From Absidia repens (taxonomy: Eukaryota; Mucoromycota; Mucoromycetes; Mucorales; Cunninghamellaceae): 64,000 nucleotides of DNA. The notes beneath the pieces were generated by a model. It saw only the letters and a list, made by a program, of their open reading frames with translations, ran no database searches and was not told the origin of the DNA. The stretch's first letter is position 1. Every line of letters starts with the position of its first letter. The stretch lies in assembly GCA_002105175.1 (NCBI GenBank), contig MCGE01000009.1, positions 1,116,001-1,180,000 on the forward strand, in the 5' to 3' direction. A program made the position numbers and the translations under genes. Of this stretch, positions 46,553 to 58,750 are shown piece by piece.

Positions 46553-48194
46553 CCTTCTTCAAGGCGTGGCTCATTTAGTTTATAGTTTAGTGCTTTTACT
46601 TTTATTGTATATACCCTGTTATTATTGTTTCATTTAGAATTTTTAGATACAAAATAAAATGTATTATCTGTTTCAAGTTTATAGAGACTGGCTATTATAT
46701 TCATATGTTTTATATTTATGAATTAAAATCGTTTTTTATTTATTTATTTATTAATACTACCTAGTTTATCATTTCCAGTTAGAATTGGAAATAGAGACAA
46801 ACTGACAGCAAGCATGATGATTTAAAGAACAAGGACATATCTGAAATATTAGCTCAATCTTTTGCAGTTTATGTGGTGGTAAAGGGTCAAGCTTATGATG
46901 AAATATCTATGGCAGAGGAATGATGGATGCCAGCATATCATATCATAGATCTTTTATTATTATTATTATTATCATAGCGATTACCCCATGACAATGATAT
47001 GGAGCCAACGACGAAGATCAGTCTACATAGTGAATAGACAATTAATATAGTATTACTACTAGTATTATCATTTTGATGTTGTAGTATGTATTTGAATAAA
47101 CTATTGTATTTATGTTATTCTTTGTCCAACTTCCTTTTTATATACGTATAGCATACTAGCTCACTGTCACATTCCGGGTGGCTGTCCCGCCCTCCTAGCG
47201 CAACATACATTGCTCAGCGCGTAGTTTGGCCAAAGAGAACGGTCGCAAATAAAATTACTTAAAAGGGGATTGTTAAATTTTGTATCAAAGTTATAGAAAG
47301 TAATATGATATCCACTACATTACTCCACAGATACCATTATTATTGAATAAACCCCCTTTTTTTTTATCACTCATTATCTTGTGTCTTTTTGCATTTGCTG
47401 TTTGTCATTGTAATATACTTAGTCGCTGGTTTTCGTATGTATCATATGATGCATATCATAGTTAAAACCCCCCCCCACAATCATACGCGATTTCCCCAAA
47501 AAAGTGATGATATCTCTTATCGTCAACATTAAAAAGCTCACTTCATATCGTAGGCGCACAGTTAAAGTGCCCATCATCTGTACAGTATTACAATGAAATC
47601 AGATTTGAAGTCTTAAAATTCTTGTGATAAATAAAAATATCAGTATGATATGATGCAAAACTGTTTAACAACCATTTTTAGGATCGTATGCTCGTTTATT
47701 GGAAGTTTGGATTGTCTCTATCCTTAGAAAAGATAAACAGTCATAGGCGTTAAAAGTATATCAATCTTTATAAATTTTTGAGCTGGAGAATCATGAAACT
47801 GAAATCATCTGGGACAAGGAAAATTTCCAAAAATGGGAGGGTATAATATTAAACAGTGACCTTATTCTTCACAGCCTATGTGGAAATATCTGGAGATTGT
47901 TTCATTCATTTATATCACATTTGATTGTCAAAGCATTATATAGAAATATTGGTTGAAAGGTATGCTTTCATCTAGCTCTCTGTCATTGACCGTCAGACAC
48001 TTTTACAATAGATATTGGAGGTACATTGAAGCAGTAAGGGGCGACAACCAGCGACGTGAGTTTGTTGTTCAGAAACTCTCCCTCAGCGTCACCGAAACCA
48101 TCATCATACAGGATATGGCATAATAATAATTTTTATCTTATCATATACCGAAAAAAAAGAATTGTTCAGTATCCCATGTGTCTGATAGTAGAGG
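46553..48194. other. Intergenic AT-rich region
   Basis: Starts with TAGTTTATAG and AATAAA (about 46653) sequence suited to 3' processing of the upstream gene. It contains an ATT array (about 46955-46972) and a C run at 47468-47476. A GC-richer 80-bp patch at about 47170-47250 does not fold as a tRNA by eye. No gene is seen. Confidence 0.5.
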
Positions 48195-49295
48195 CCAATG
48201 GCAAAAAAGAGGATACATTTTATTGAAGCATAAACATAATCTGCGAAGGTCAACAGCAATCAAATATCTAATGGAACTAGTAAGTGAGAGATTAAGAAGT
48301 TCAGAACAATGGTCAACACTAATCTAAAGGAACAATCATGAAAAGGGATCTAATATAGTGTATTGTACAATGCATGAGAAAGACTAAAGGGTATCTTTTC
48401 ATTGAGCATAGCAATTAGCAACGCTAATCAAATAAATAATGGAAACGGGATCTATTGCACAAGAAATGAAGACACTAATGGGATATTTTGAATTGAAACA
48501 AGTTAAAAAATACATATTTTATTCATACGTACAAATAAACTATAGACAAACTAAGACTAAACTAAGGTAATGGTGACTCCAGAAAAGTCATATAATGGTG
48601 GTCCTAAAATCCTGAATCCAAAATGAAAGGGTTTTCCCATGCATCTTGTAATCCCTGAGCTGAAACCTCTTCTAAACTAGTCCTAACGCTAACATAAGTC
48701 CATCATAACCCCAAAAACAGTTGAATGGTGAAAGAAAGAAAGAAAGAAAGAGCAAAAAAAAAAACGGGAGTAAATAAATATCACGCGGACGGGATTTGAA
48801 ATCTTGTTTTTTGTCGTCGTCCTTTTTGGTAGACAAAAAAAAAAGAAATCTCCTTTCTTTTATTTTATTTCTCTTTCGCCAGTCTCTTTAATACAGCATT
48901 CAACACCGTGCAACATGATCTATCATGATAGTTCTCTCCTCATGGCAGAAACTTCCGCCATTCAACGTCGGTCCTCTCTTATTATGGCAGCAATCGGCAT
49001 CGTGGCGGTTCTTTTTTTTTTTTTTTTTTCTATACAACACCCCACAACACGCACTAGCATTCAAGGTGGTTGATGTCTTTTTCTATGCAACTACCACCAC
49101 TCAACATCGATATGTACAGTAGATTGGTGGCTTCACTTCTTATGACGCAATTGTCACAGTGTCTTTGTATTTCCTTATTCTGTAGAATAGTTTATGCTAC
49201 ACAATAAAATAGCTCATTCCGTCCACTGTAGAATAGCTTGCTGCTCACCGTAGAATAGCTTACTCTCTAGTTTATCTTATGCTTATTGAACTATG
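48195..49295. repeat. Dispersed repeat, copy D
   Basis: Carries GGTCAACACTAATCTAAAGG (48311-48330), the left arm TACATATTTTATTCA (about 48511-48525), GGGTTTTCCCATGCATC and a degenerate box ATCACGCGGACGGGATTTG (about 48779). To the right, the word TAGAATAG recurs three times (about 49183, 49227 and 49249), suggesting a short internal duplication. An ATG at about 48915 opens a frame MIYHDSSLLMAETSAIQRRS. On the minus strand EEVSAQGLQDAWENPFILD is open and followed by a stop. The right arm is poorly preserved. Confidence 0.7.
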
Positions 49296-50657
49296 TACAC
49301 TAATAAAAATAGGGACCTTTTGATATAGATATGTCATTCAACTGGGGCTATTCTAGCGAATCAAATAATAAAAACGATAAAAAAAGCACAGATATTCTAA
49401 AGTGCTGGCTTTGATAGATATTCAAATATAACTTTTTCTTATGTAAATAGATAGATGATGGTCGTTTCAGTGCTTTGATAGAGATGATCACGTCTATATA
49501 GTGGTAAAAAGACGATTTCAGGCACACAATAAAAAAAGGAAAGCTGATCTTTCAGAGGATGAATGTGACCAGACTGTGAGGTTAGCATGTTACTTCTAAG
49601 CTCACCTAAGGACTGCCGCCTGTATTTGTGAATATTAAACCATGTGTTTCTTAAGCTGCCTGATTTGGTAGTCAAGTCAGTGGGGTATACATAGTCAATT
49701 TGACAGCTATAGTGTGTCTTGGCAGTAGCGGTTCATGTTTTTGAATGTCAATGGAATAATTTGGGCGGGTCAGTCAATGATGAATCTCTACGTTAGCTAC
49801 GACATTGTTTCCCAGTTTGTAAAGAATCCATCCAACCATTTAACTTCATATATCTATTGGATTAACTTCAGGATGATCGTCCACTTGCAAGTCAATACAG
49901 TACAGTACATCTCCCAAGTATGTCTGTCTACTTGCTTTCTATTTGACCATACGGAAATATAAATATAGTAGTCCCACCAGATCGCACATTTTCTGTTTCT
50001 CCATTAGTTACAGTCCAAATGAATATGTGCCAATCATTTCACCAATAAATCGGAGATGCTTTGTTGAAACCTTAAATAAATCAACCCCGTCTTTCGTCTC
50101 CCCCCAAAATGTGAATTTTGTCTCTGCCTCAGGTCTTAGGCAGGAAAGTAAAAACAAAACTTTGAAAGCATTGGGCAAGCTTAAAAGAAGTAGTTGGGAG
50201 AAGAAGTATGTCACTCCTTTAAGGGATCATTTGCAAAATGCATGAATTTTACTTTTTACCCTTTCTTCGCTTCTTAGTACCTCTTTTTTAATCAAAAAAT
50301 GTACGGGAAGTTGAACAAAGATAGGATTCTGGTCGGAAAAAGTGGAAATGACCCATTTTTTTGTCAAATGCTGAGATGGTAGTGGGTTTGCTATCCTCAG
50401 ACCAGCAAACCTTTCATCTTGGTTAAATGGATTCCACATGACGTATAAGGTATCGTTTCCTTTTTATTATAAAAAGTCGAGTTCTTTTTTTCATTTATTA
50501 TTTTTCTTTTCTTTTTTTTCATTTATAAAAATTGGTTTTTTGAGCAGATCAATATATTCCCCATATTATCTGCATTATTCTACCTTGCTCGCTTTATTAC
50601 TACACTAGCTTTATTTGAATTGAATCTTCCCTTTTTTTTTTACAGCTTTTATTGACT
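49296..50657. other. Spacer with weak coding signals; bZIP promoter at right
   Basis: Several mid-length frames of protein-like composition lie here: minus 49439-49675, minus 50008-50214, minus 50227-50439 and plus 49943-50245. They overlap and no family is recognised, so no gene is called. A TTATTATAAAAAG sequence at about 50466-50478 could be a TATA element for the bZIP gene, whose pyrimidine-rich leader follows. Confidence 0.4.
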
Positions 50658-52644
50658 ATGGAAAATAAAACCACTTCTCTATATGACCATGAAGTCAAGT
50701 CCCATCATCAACCTATTCTACTTACTCGGTCTGACGCTTTCCAACCATATCAAGCAATTACTTCCCAGTCAATTACCACTACTGCTGCTACAGGTACTAA
50801 TGCATCTGAAGAAAATGACACAGACAACGGTGATGATGCTACTTCTTCAAATCAAGACAAACGAAAATGGGATCAAATAGACGATGATTCAACTAAAACG
50901 AATACAAACAAAGTGCCCATGTATGGTAGGTATAAATAAATAATATTTGGCTTTTTGTTGATTTTTTTTATTTTAACCCCTCTTTCTCTTTTTCCTTACT
51001 TTTTTTTTTTACTTAGACCACCCAAGTCACTCAATCCCCTCTATTACTACTGACGACGATGACGAAAGTCAAGGTATGTTCAGAAATATTCTCGTTTGTA
51101 TTTATCCAGTACTTATTTTTTATTTGTATGCTTCTTTTTTGTACAACAGACAGCGATGACCCTCAAACTTCAAATGGCAAAAGATTAGGACGCAAACCCA
51201 TGGCTGATGAAGAACCTTCTGATGTAAGTAAGACAACTAAAGGAAGAATAAGGACTCTGCTAATATATACCTTGTCTTTAATGGATATACATAGGACGGC
51301 GACCCAAAGGTGAAACGCAAGGCCCAAAACCGTGCTGCCCAACGGGCTTTCCGTGAACGCAAAGAACGTTATGTCAAGGAACTGGAGATAAAACTCAAGC
51401 AGGTTCAAGATACTCATACAATGGCCACCGATCATTTATTCCAAGAAAACCATCAACTACGGTCTATCATCTATCGTCTTGAAACTGAAAATGTGGCATT
51501 GAAAGGCATTCATATCCAGCATGGTCCTCTCTCTGGAAAACCTGTTCAGTGTTGGATGGAAGCTTTACAAGAACATCAACAACGGTTTCCAAGCTTTGCA
51601 CTGTCATCAACGCCTTCTCAAAATTCCATTTTTACAACTGGTTCTATCCATACTCATCCATCACAAGGCATTTCCTCGTCTTCATCATTGGCGAACTTGG
51701 CACCTGCACCTGCTATGCCCAATTCAACGTCACCATCACCATTGACAACATCAAACCAACCCTCTAACAATACTTCATTAGCATCATTATCAACAGTAGC
51801 GACTCAACCACGCCAGCAACAGAATCAAGTACAGTATACATTCTCTATCAGCACACCAGCAACATTACGGTCTCGACACAAACAACAACAGCAACAAGAA
51901 AATCGAGCAAGTGCCTCTCCACCAACAGCACCGAAGCAGCAACGATCTCCTGTTGAACTGGTTCGACTCTATCCACATGAACATTCAACAATAGCATCTA
52001 CACCTTCCATGGTTCCTGCTCTTCCATCTGTGCCGTCCAGAAACCCAAACGCGCATCATATTCCTCAATCACCGGCGTCCTCTGTATCTGCTTCCACACA
52101 TGGATCATTATCGGCTGCACAAACACCAACCATAGAATGTCAGGCGTTTTGCGACAAGCTGCAAGAAGAGGTGTGTACGAATGCTTTTGATCAATTATTG
52201 TCGGAACCTTTGTTTGACACGACTACTGGTGGGCTCAATTCATCGCTCGGCTTCCCTCATCTCGACGAAGAACATCCTTTAATCTATCATCATCAGGAAT
52301 CACACCAAAATCAGGATCATCAACGCGTTTCCACTATGTCTCCCTCTTCTTCATATGATACAGCGACAGATGATACTGATAAATCAAATCAGCAGCAACA
52401 ACACCACCTTTCTTCATCAGCATCATCAGCATCATCATCATCATCATCATCAACAATCACAGACTTCCTCTCTGGTCAAGAAATATACGATCGCTTACAC
52501 CAGCATTCTCGCTTTGATCAATACTCCTCCAGTCAGCTATTAGCTATGGTCAAGTCAATGGCAAAATGTACACATCTGGGCCCTGTCGTGACCGAGCAAG
52601 ATCTCAAGATTGTTTTAGCTAAAATGGACGAAGGCTGTGTTTAG
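50658..52644 (+). CDS. AP-1-like bZIP transcription factor (Pap1/Yap1 type)
   Basis: Nuclear activator, in this family typically of oxidative-stress genes. Four exons (50658-50925, 51017-51073, 51150-51223, 51295-52644) give 582 aa. The basic region KRKAQNRAAQRAFRERKERY contains NRAAQRAFR (about 145-153), the NxxAQxxFR signature of the Pap1/Yap subfamily. A leucine zipper follows to about residue 200. The middle is Ser/Thr/Pro/Gln-rich. The C-terminal part has CQAFCDKLQEEVC (Cys about 415, 419, 427), Cys about 558 in AKCTHLGPV, and Cys 581 in the last residues (DEGCV). This spacing resembles the C-terminal redox-sensing cysteine domain that masks the nuclear export signal in Pap1. Redox control is inferred from the family, not shown. 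Confidence 0.93.
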
Positions 52645-53893
52645 TTTATATGTTTCCCTCATTCACCTTTTGTATTTTTAATCATGTAGTTATTATTTAT
52701 TATCCCTATTCCATCCCATTCCTCATTATTACTGTTATATCTCCATTATCATGTACTTTATCATATTTATGTTATTTATTTTATTTTATCTTACACATTG
52801 TATTGAACAATAAAGTGTTTATTTGTCCATTGATTTTACATTCACTGCATATGATATGTCTTGTCCTTTTTTTTTTTTCTTATGTTTTTTACTATCCTAT
52901 CTTATGGGGGGTGAATACAACAGAAAATTGATCAATTTTGATTGGGTGAAACATTGTCGACTAGACGATGTTGAGTAACGTGGGGTCAGGTTAGTGATTG
53001 CGTTCAAGGCTTTTATAGGTCAAGCTATTTTCTTCCTTGTAACTTTATATTATGCTTATAGGGTAAAACAACACCCTCTGAACTGTCATTAGCCTTATCG
53101 CTCTTGCCTTTTTCTAATTAAAAATTGATATGAGTGGTAAAAAACCACACTATCAGCGAAGGTCATTACGATAAGAAAAAAAAAAGGGTTTTAGGGATTG
53201 TGATATAATCCATCGCAAATGTATAGGAGATGGAAATTGTTTGTTTCTACCATGTATAGTATAATAAATCACATGGGGATTTGACTATCGCTGCTGTACC
53301 GGTTTGTGTTTGAAGTGATGAGGACTCCTGGGAAAGAAAATTATAATCACATATTTCGGGCAACACTTGTGTTCGAGTGACTTTTCTCGGCAATGAACAC
53401 TGCTACAAGATATAAATTTGGGCGTAAATCCCTCTGACTTTCACCGTTTTCAACCTTTTTCGAACAATAATTCGGAGGCAATCTACTGATTTTCAGGTAC
53501 TGCAAATAAATAAAAAATTCGAAGGTACTAGAAAATTTAAAATAGTTGTCTATGGTATAAACAAACAAACAAAAACAAAAAAATAGACATCATATGGTAT
53601 TGTATCTAAATATGACTCCACATAAGTATGACCATACTACGTAGATCTTATTGTATTCGCTCAACCATGCGCTCTAATCGGATTTCACACTCCCAATTCT
53701 CAACTCTTTTTTCATGTTCCAACCAATACCAATAGCTAGGAAAGCAATAATAATAGAGACAATAATAAGACATAAATTTTTATTGATATGTAAAACGTTG
53801 TATAAAGTGAGTTGCAAAATTTTTTATGTACAAAAAAAAAAATGAATAGCATACTAAAAATAATAAAAGTAAATTGTGTGAAGGGGTAGTAAA
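52645..53893. other. Convergent 3' regions of the bZIP gene and PHO88
   Basis: AT-rich, with an AATAAA near 52809 suited to the bZIP mRNA. A TTTATT on the plus strand near 53775, an AATAAA on the minus strand, may serve PHO88. No coding or RNA gene is recognised. Confidence 0.5.
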
Positions 53894-54614
53894 CTAATCC
53901 TTTTTAGCATGACCATCATCCACAGCAGGAGTTTCAGCAGCACCACCAGCAGCACCACCCATCAAGGCAGCCAAGGGATTTTCAGCTTGGAAAGGACGTT
54001 TCAAGTTACCTTCAGAAGCATCATCGCCCCACAGATAAATCAATGCAATCTTGTGAGTCAACAAATTCTTGAAAGGTAAAATAGATTGCATCAATAAGGG
54101 TTGAGTGAATTTGAATTGCCAGTGCATCAATGAGATCATAGCCACCGAGGTCAAAGTAGATTGGATGAATGATTGAACTTGAGCACTATCATACGCAACA
54201 TTGGTAGTCTTGATTTCTTGTCCTTGAGTCGCACCCGCCTTGGTTTCAGTGTATTTCAACTCTGTGGTGTCTACATCATTAATATATATATAGGTAAGTT
54301 GAATGAGTATCAATCAAAACCAAAACCAATCTACACACACATGCACACACACACACACACACCATTAGCCCTTCCCTTTGATTCACATAACTCTTTTTCT
54401 TCTCTAAACTTCAAAACTTACCATTCTTACTCTTAACAAGTTGAATAAGTGCATACGCCAATAAGATGACCAAGACTTGGGCACCATAATAACCAATACG
54501 AGCCATCATTAAAATGGAAGGATCTTCCCAGTCAATCTTCTTGCCAAGTTGCATTGTGACCAGCATAAAGGCGACATTAAACATAGGAGACGTCAGAAAT
54601 CCAGGGGAACCCAT
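53894..54614 (-). CDS. PHO88: PHO88/SND3-type ER membrane protein
   Basis: ER membrane protein of the SND targeting pathway, first known as a factor for phosphate transporter maturation in yeast. Two exons (54614-54422 and 54270-53894) give 189 aa, the family's usual size. The N-terminus MFNVAFMLVTMQLGKKIDWE is a signal-anchor-like segment, followed by DPSILMMARIGYYGAQVLVI as the main membrane segment. The second half has LTSVAMISLMHWQFKFTQPL and LLMQSILPFKNLL, diagnostic of the family. The tail is Ala/Gly-rich and ends HAKKD. Confidence 0.94.
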
Positions 54615-55959
54615 TTTTGTTGATTATTAGTGATGAAGATGATGGAAGGTAGAAGAAAAAAAGAAAGCCAGATATAAAAAAAATTGCGAAAATTATTGGG
54701 AAGAAGAAAAAAAAATTTGACTTGCCTGAGATTGAAATTGTTTGTTGGATTTTCACCAATCAAATAGGTATAACGTGGACTTTTCGAAGGTCATCACAAT
54801 CATTGAAAAATGCCGCTCCATCAATTTCCCCTCACCCCCCCCTTCTTCCTTGAAAAATGTGATGCCATCAGTTAAATTAATTAATGGTAAACATTCTGAA
54901 AATCCTACTAAAAATATTTAAAAAAGCATGTGCGAATAAGATGGTATCTGGAGTAGTGCTAGAGCTATGGTCTTTAATATTTATTATGTAGGAGATGGTA
55001 CCACCGCTCGGTCGCAACCTGAAGCTTTAACCAAGTCCCAAGGTGCCAGGGGAAGAAAGCTTAATAAAAAGAACGCCGATTATAATTCAATATAATTGGT
55101 GCATAAATGTTACGCTTGGCCTCTATTCATCGCTCGAAATGTCTTTTACAATATATCGCATACTGTATGCATTACTTTTTGAAGCCAAACTATGTCACTT
55201 CAATGGGAATATCTTATCACTTTATATGATATGGAGGGGGGAAATTAAATGGTTTTTTTTATTTGTTTGTTATTGCACTAATATTATCCCAGCTCATGCT
55301 GCTTTCTCATGTCTGACTTCCAATCAACGGTTCAGCAACAAACCAGCAACTCATTCTTCTTTCACCTGCTTACCGGGAATTTCTTCATACAGAACTGTTT
55401 TCTACGTGTGGCTCTATTCTTTACAATAGTGCAAACTCCACATTTCAACGTCACCCACCTATTTTTTTTAGAGGGTGCGGAGAGAGGGACAGATTGTTAG
55501 GGACACGTAGTCTGCCTCCATAGGCCGACCCAGGTGGCACTCCCACTTCAACTCCCGTCATGTGGCATTTTAACAGAGTAACCTCCTTCGGCACTACCAG
55601 TAATTCTCAACGTCCGCCCGATAATCTTTTCTGTGTGTATAAACACCCCTTCTCCACCCCCGCCCCCCTCAGGTAGGTATTGACGCTTTCGCCATTTCGC
55701 ACTTCGGTGGGCAGACCCTTGGCGCCCGGCTGGCTTTTTGTTTGGGTTTTTACGTTCATTCATTCGATATCATACACAATGAAAATGATACATTGGAAAT
55801 ATATATCCTATCCAGTTCTAGCCGAGGCTATCATGATTTATAAGCGAGGATACCCTGGCGGTACGGTTTATGTTTGCTAATATGCATAGCAGGGTAGGAG
55901 GAGAACACAAATCATATTAAATGAGCTAGAACCTCAGACTAGTCGCTAGACTTCTAAGG
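54615..55959. other. Intergenic region upstream of PHO88
   Basis: The first 200 bp should contain the PHO88 promoter. Further right (about 55500-55740) is a GC-richer patch with C runs. Its open frames on both strands (for example minus 55548-55763, Gly- and Lys-rich) have no recognisable family. No gene is called. Confidence 0.45.
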
Positions 55960-56830
55960 GGAAAGTAATCATAGTTGGTGAGATAGAGTGCCGCTTATTA
56001 TATAATGGTTCAGAGGATGGGTAATAAAAAGGCCTATATTTTATTTGAAGGAATAGGAAAGGTACTAAATTAAGAGCACGAGATTCATTGTAAATAAGGG
56101 ATCTAACTGAGGCATCATGAATGAGACTATTAGGAGTTCTGAAGACCAATCAATGCTAGCCTAATGGTACACTTTCAAAAAAGGGAGCTGACATATTGCA
56201 CAGGACTTGAGAAAGACTAATGAGGTATCCTTTGTTGAAGTATAACAAATGTCAGTAGTTAATCAAAAAGGCGTCATGCTATTAACAAAGATCTACTGTA
56301 AAAGACATCATAGAAACAAAATAAATTCTTTCATTGAAGCAAGCAAAAAGAAACATATTTTATTCATGACAAGCTAAGACTAAACTAAGCTAATGAAGAC
56401 TTCAAAATGCCAACTAAAAGCGATCCTAAAATCCTGGATCCAAAATGAAAGGGCTTCCCCATGCATCTTATAATCCCTAATTTGAAAACGCTTCTAAACT
56501 AGTCCTGACACTAATCTAAGTCCACTATAACCCCATAGGGTCCACAATTGTGATGAATTAAAGAAGGGAAAAAAGAAAGAGCGCGGAAAAAAAGACTGGG
56601 TACTAATAAAAAATCAGGTGGGCGGGATTTGAAATGTTTTGCAGCCTTTTTTTTCTATAACCTTTGACATTTCGATGAGGTTCCAGAAACGCTGTCTTGC
56701 TAGATAAAGGATGGTTACATACTTCAGAATAAAGAAATCACCCACACTAACGATGTAATTTCGTTTTCTCAGCTATATCGTTATCACGCGTCCCTACAGT
56801 ATGTATGCCTAAATACTGAGAAAATAGGTG
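55960..56830. repeat. Dispersed repeat, copy E
   Basis: The most diverged copy. It shares GGGGAAAGTAATCATAG with copy B at the left (about 55960-55976), AACATATTTTATTCATG at the left arm (about 56352-56368) and GGGCTTCCCCATGCATC. The box AATCAGGTGGGCGGGATTTG (about 56613) has lost the perfect CACGTG. The right half matches copy C (GATGTAATTTCGTTTTC near 56752, then TCCCTACAGTA). The minus-strand frame found in other copies is broken by two stops here. Confidence 0.7.
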
Positions 56831-57345
56831 AAATAAACCTACTTGGAAGGAATATATAAAAAAAAAAACTGGGCTAAAATGGGTAAAGCGAATTCAATGA
56901 AAGCATACGCAACAATTTTTATGTAAATTTCTCAGAACATATCTTTGTGATCTTTTTGTTTATATTTTAGCTTCCGACATGATATGACCAAGATGAGAGT
57001 GCAACCCAAGATTACAATGAAATGATTAACAGGCCAACAATATACACCTTCCTAAGAAATATTTCTCTGCGGGATAGATATACAGAAGCAGAGTACTTGA
57101 CTTCATTTATAATCAAAAATTAGAGCCAATAAGCAAATCGATATTATTATATATGATAATGATAGATCGAACAAGATACATTTACGGGTTAGTAACACAC
57201 CACCATGTGATTTATCTGATCACATGCTCTAATACTGGACTTGTTTTTCCTATTTTTTTCTTTTCTTTTTTGGCCTCTTTCTTTCTTCCCTTTTTCACTC
57301 TCGTTCTCTTTTCCTTTCTTTTTTTTTTTTTTTTTTTATGCACCA
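56831..57345 (+). promoter_or_regulatory. Upstream region of the bHLH gene
   Basis: AT-rich DNA ending in a strongly pyrimidine-rich leader (about 57240-57337) just before the bHLH start codon. An alternative ATG at 57338 is in another frame and leads to a stop soon after, so it would act as an upstream ORF start at most. Confidence 0.45.
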
Positions 57346-57852
57346 ATGCCCGATATTTCAACACCCTGCGCTGATACATCAAGCGAAATGGAACAAGGTA
57401 ATGCAAGTATTCCGGACATAGATCTCACCGTTGGAAAGTCAACGAAGAAATTGTAAGTACAGTTTCCTCCGCCTCACACTATGAAAATGAAGAAACTGCG
57501 TTCTTAGCTGTATGTTTTTATTTGTATACCTGGCAGTGAAAGTGATATAACTGAGGCCAAAGTGCCAGTAGTAGAAATGACCAAAGCCGAAATACGCAAA
57601 GAAAATCACAACAAAGTGGAACGAAAACGACGCGAAGCTATCAACCAAGCAATGGATGATCTTAGTGCACTGTTGCCTGGCAATGAAAAGAGCAAGTCTC
57701 GCGTTCTTGGACGGGCAGTGGAATATATCAAACTATTAATGAAAGAAAATACTGGATTACGGCAACAAGTAGAACAGCATTGCGAAGCGAACCACCAGTA
57801 TCAGATTGAAATTGCATCACTCAAGGCTCAACTGAATATCCAGGCACAGTAA
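57346..57852 (+). CDS. Small bHLH-leucine zipper transcription factor
   Basis: Two exons (57346-57452, 57537-57852) give 140 aa. The basic region ENHNKVERKRREAINQAMDD has His, Glu and Arg at the 5-9-13 positions (about 60, 64, 68), the class B pattern that binds CACGTG. Helix 2 (SKSRVLGRAVEYIKLLM) runs directly into a short zipper (LRQQVEQHCEANHQYQIEI). The N-terminal 50 residues are acidic/Ser-rich. The protein is close to the minimal DNA-binding unit, so it may act as a heterodimer partner or a Cbf1/INO-like regulator. The exact ortholog is uncertain. The start at 57346 is chosen because the upstream ATG at 57338 is out of frame. Confidence 0.9.
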
Positions 57853-58750
57853 CCCCATCGCCAAGACGACATTGATACGGACTTGATCACTTAACCTAAT
57901 ATTCACAAAGTGTGCGCCACTTCAATATATACACCTATTATGCCCTATTTCCCCTTTATTCTTTATTTACTTTGCATTAGTTTAGTGTCATTCCCTTTAC
58001 AATTAGTTGACCTTTTCCACTTTTACTTCTGATATTTATCATGAAAAATAGAAATAAAAAACTTTTTTTTTTTTGTTTATACATTGATTGGTTGGTTGTT
58101 TATTTGTTTATGCCAGGATTGGAATATATGCTCTTGATATGATAGGTTATCTTATTGTTTTGTTTTATGTAACATTCCACTGTTGAAATGGGCACGGACG
58201 AAAAAGAAGCGGGGTTTTGTGTGTCAAATGCTGTCCATGAAAGATATCCAATGGTGGGAAACAAATTCTGAAGACTGAACGATATGACATGTTTTGGATG
58301 TCGTCATCTCAATTACATATTATTATCAATGAAATAGGAAAAGGGAGATGGATCATCGTTTATCGGATAATACCGTCAGCGCCACATCCCCATAGAAAAA
58401 GAAAATATAATACATTTTATATGTACACCAAAAAAGATCTTCATCTACATTGTATTATAATGACAAAACTAGTGGTTTAAAACCGGACAATCTATTCTGC
58501 AAAACTTTCATCTAGTGGAAAGTGGAGAAACATCCGCTTATCATTGATTCGTTGGAGACAAAGGGGATGAATATTATTAGAAAGGTCTGAGTTGTTCAGG
58601 AGGGTAATAAAAAGCTGCTGATTGGATCCCCTGAAAAAATTTGCTGTCGGAGTTGAAGTTTTTTCTTGACTATCGCAATATAAATAAGTCGAAGAAGGGA
58701 AAACAAATAGGTCTTTCACTTTTCCCTTCTCATTTTTTCTTATATTCAAT
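57853..58750. other. bHLH 3' region and NDUFA4 promoter
   Basis: AAATAAAAAAC near 58050 is a likely bHLH polyadenylation signal. The rest is AT-rich with no recognised gene. A CTTTTCCCTTCTC-type leader lies just before the NDUFA4 start. Confidence 0.5.

Noticed and set aside
48804..49073. 89-aa plus-strand frame in repeat copy D as a gene
   Set aside because: It starts in the T-rich part of the repeat, includes a polyPhe run from a T tract, and is not open in other copies.
54994..55080. Possible tRNA near a GGTCGCAACC-like stretch
   Set aside because: No acceptor stem or anticodon arm of the right spacing could be drawn by eye.
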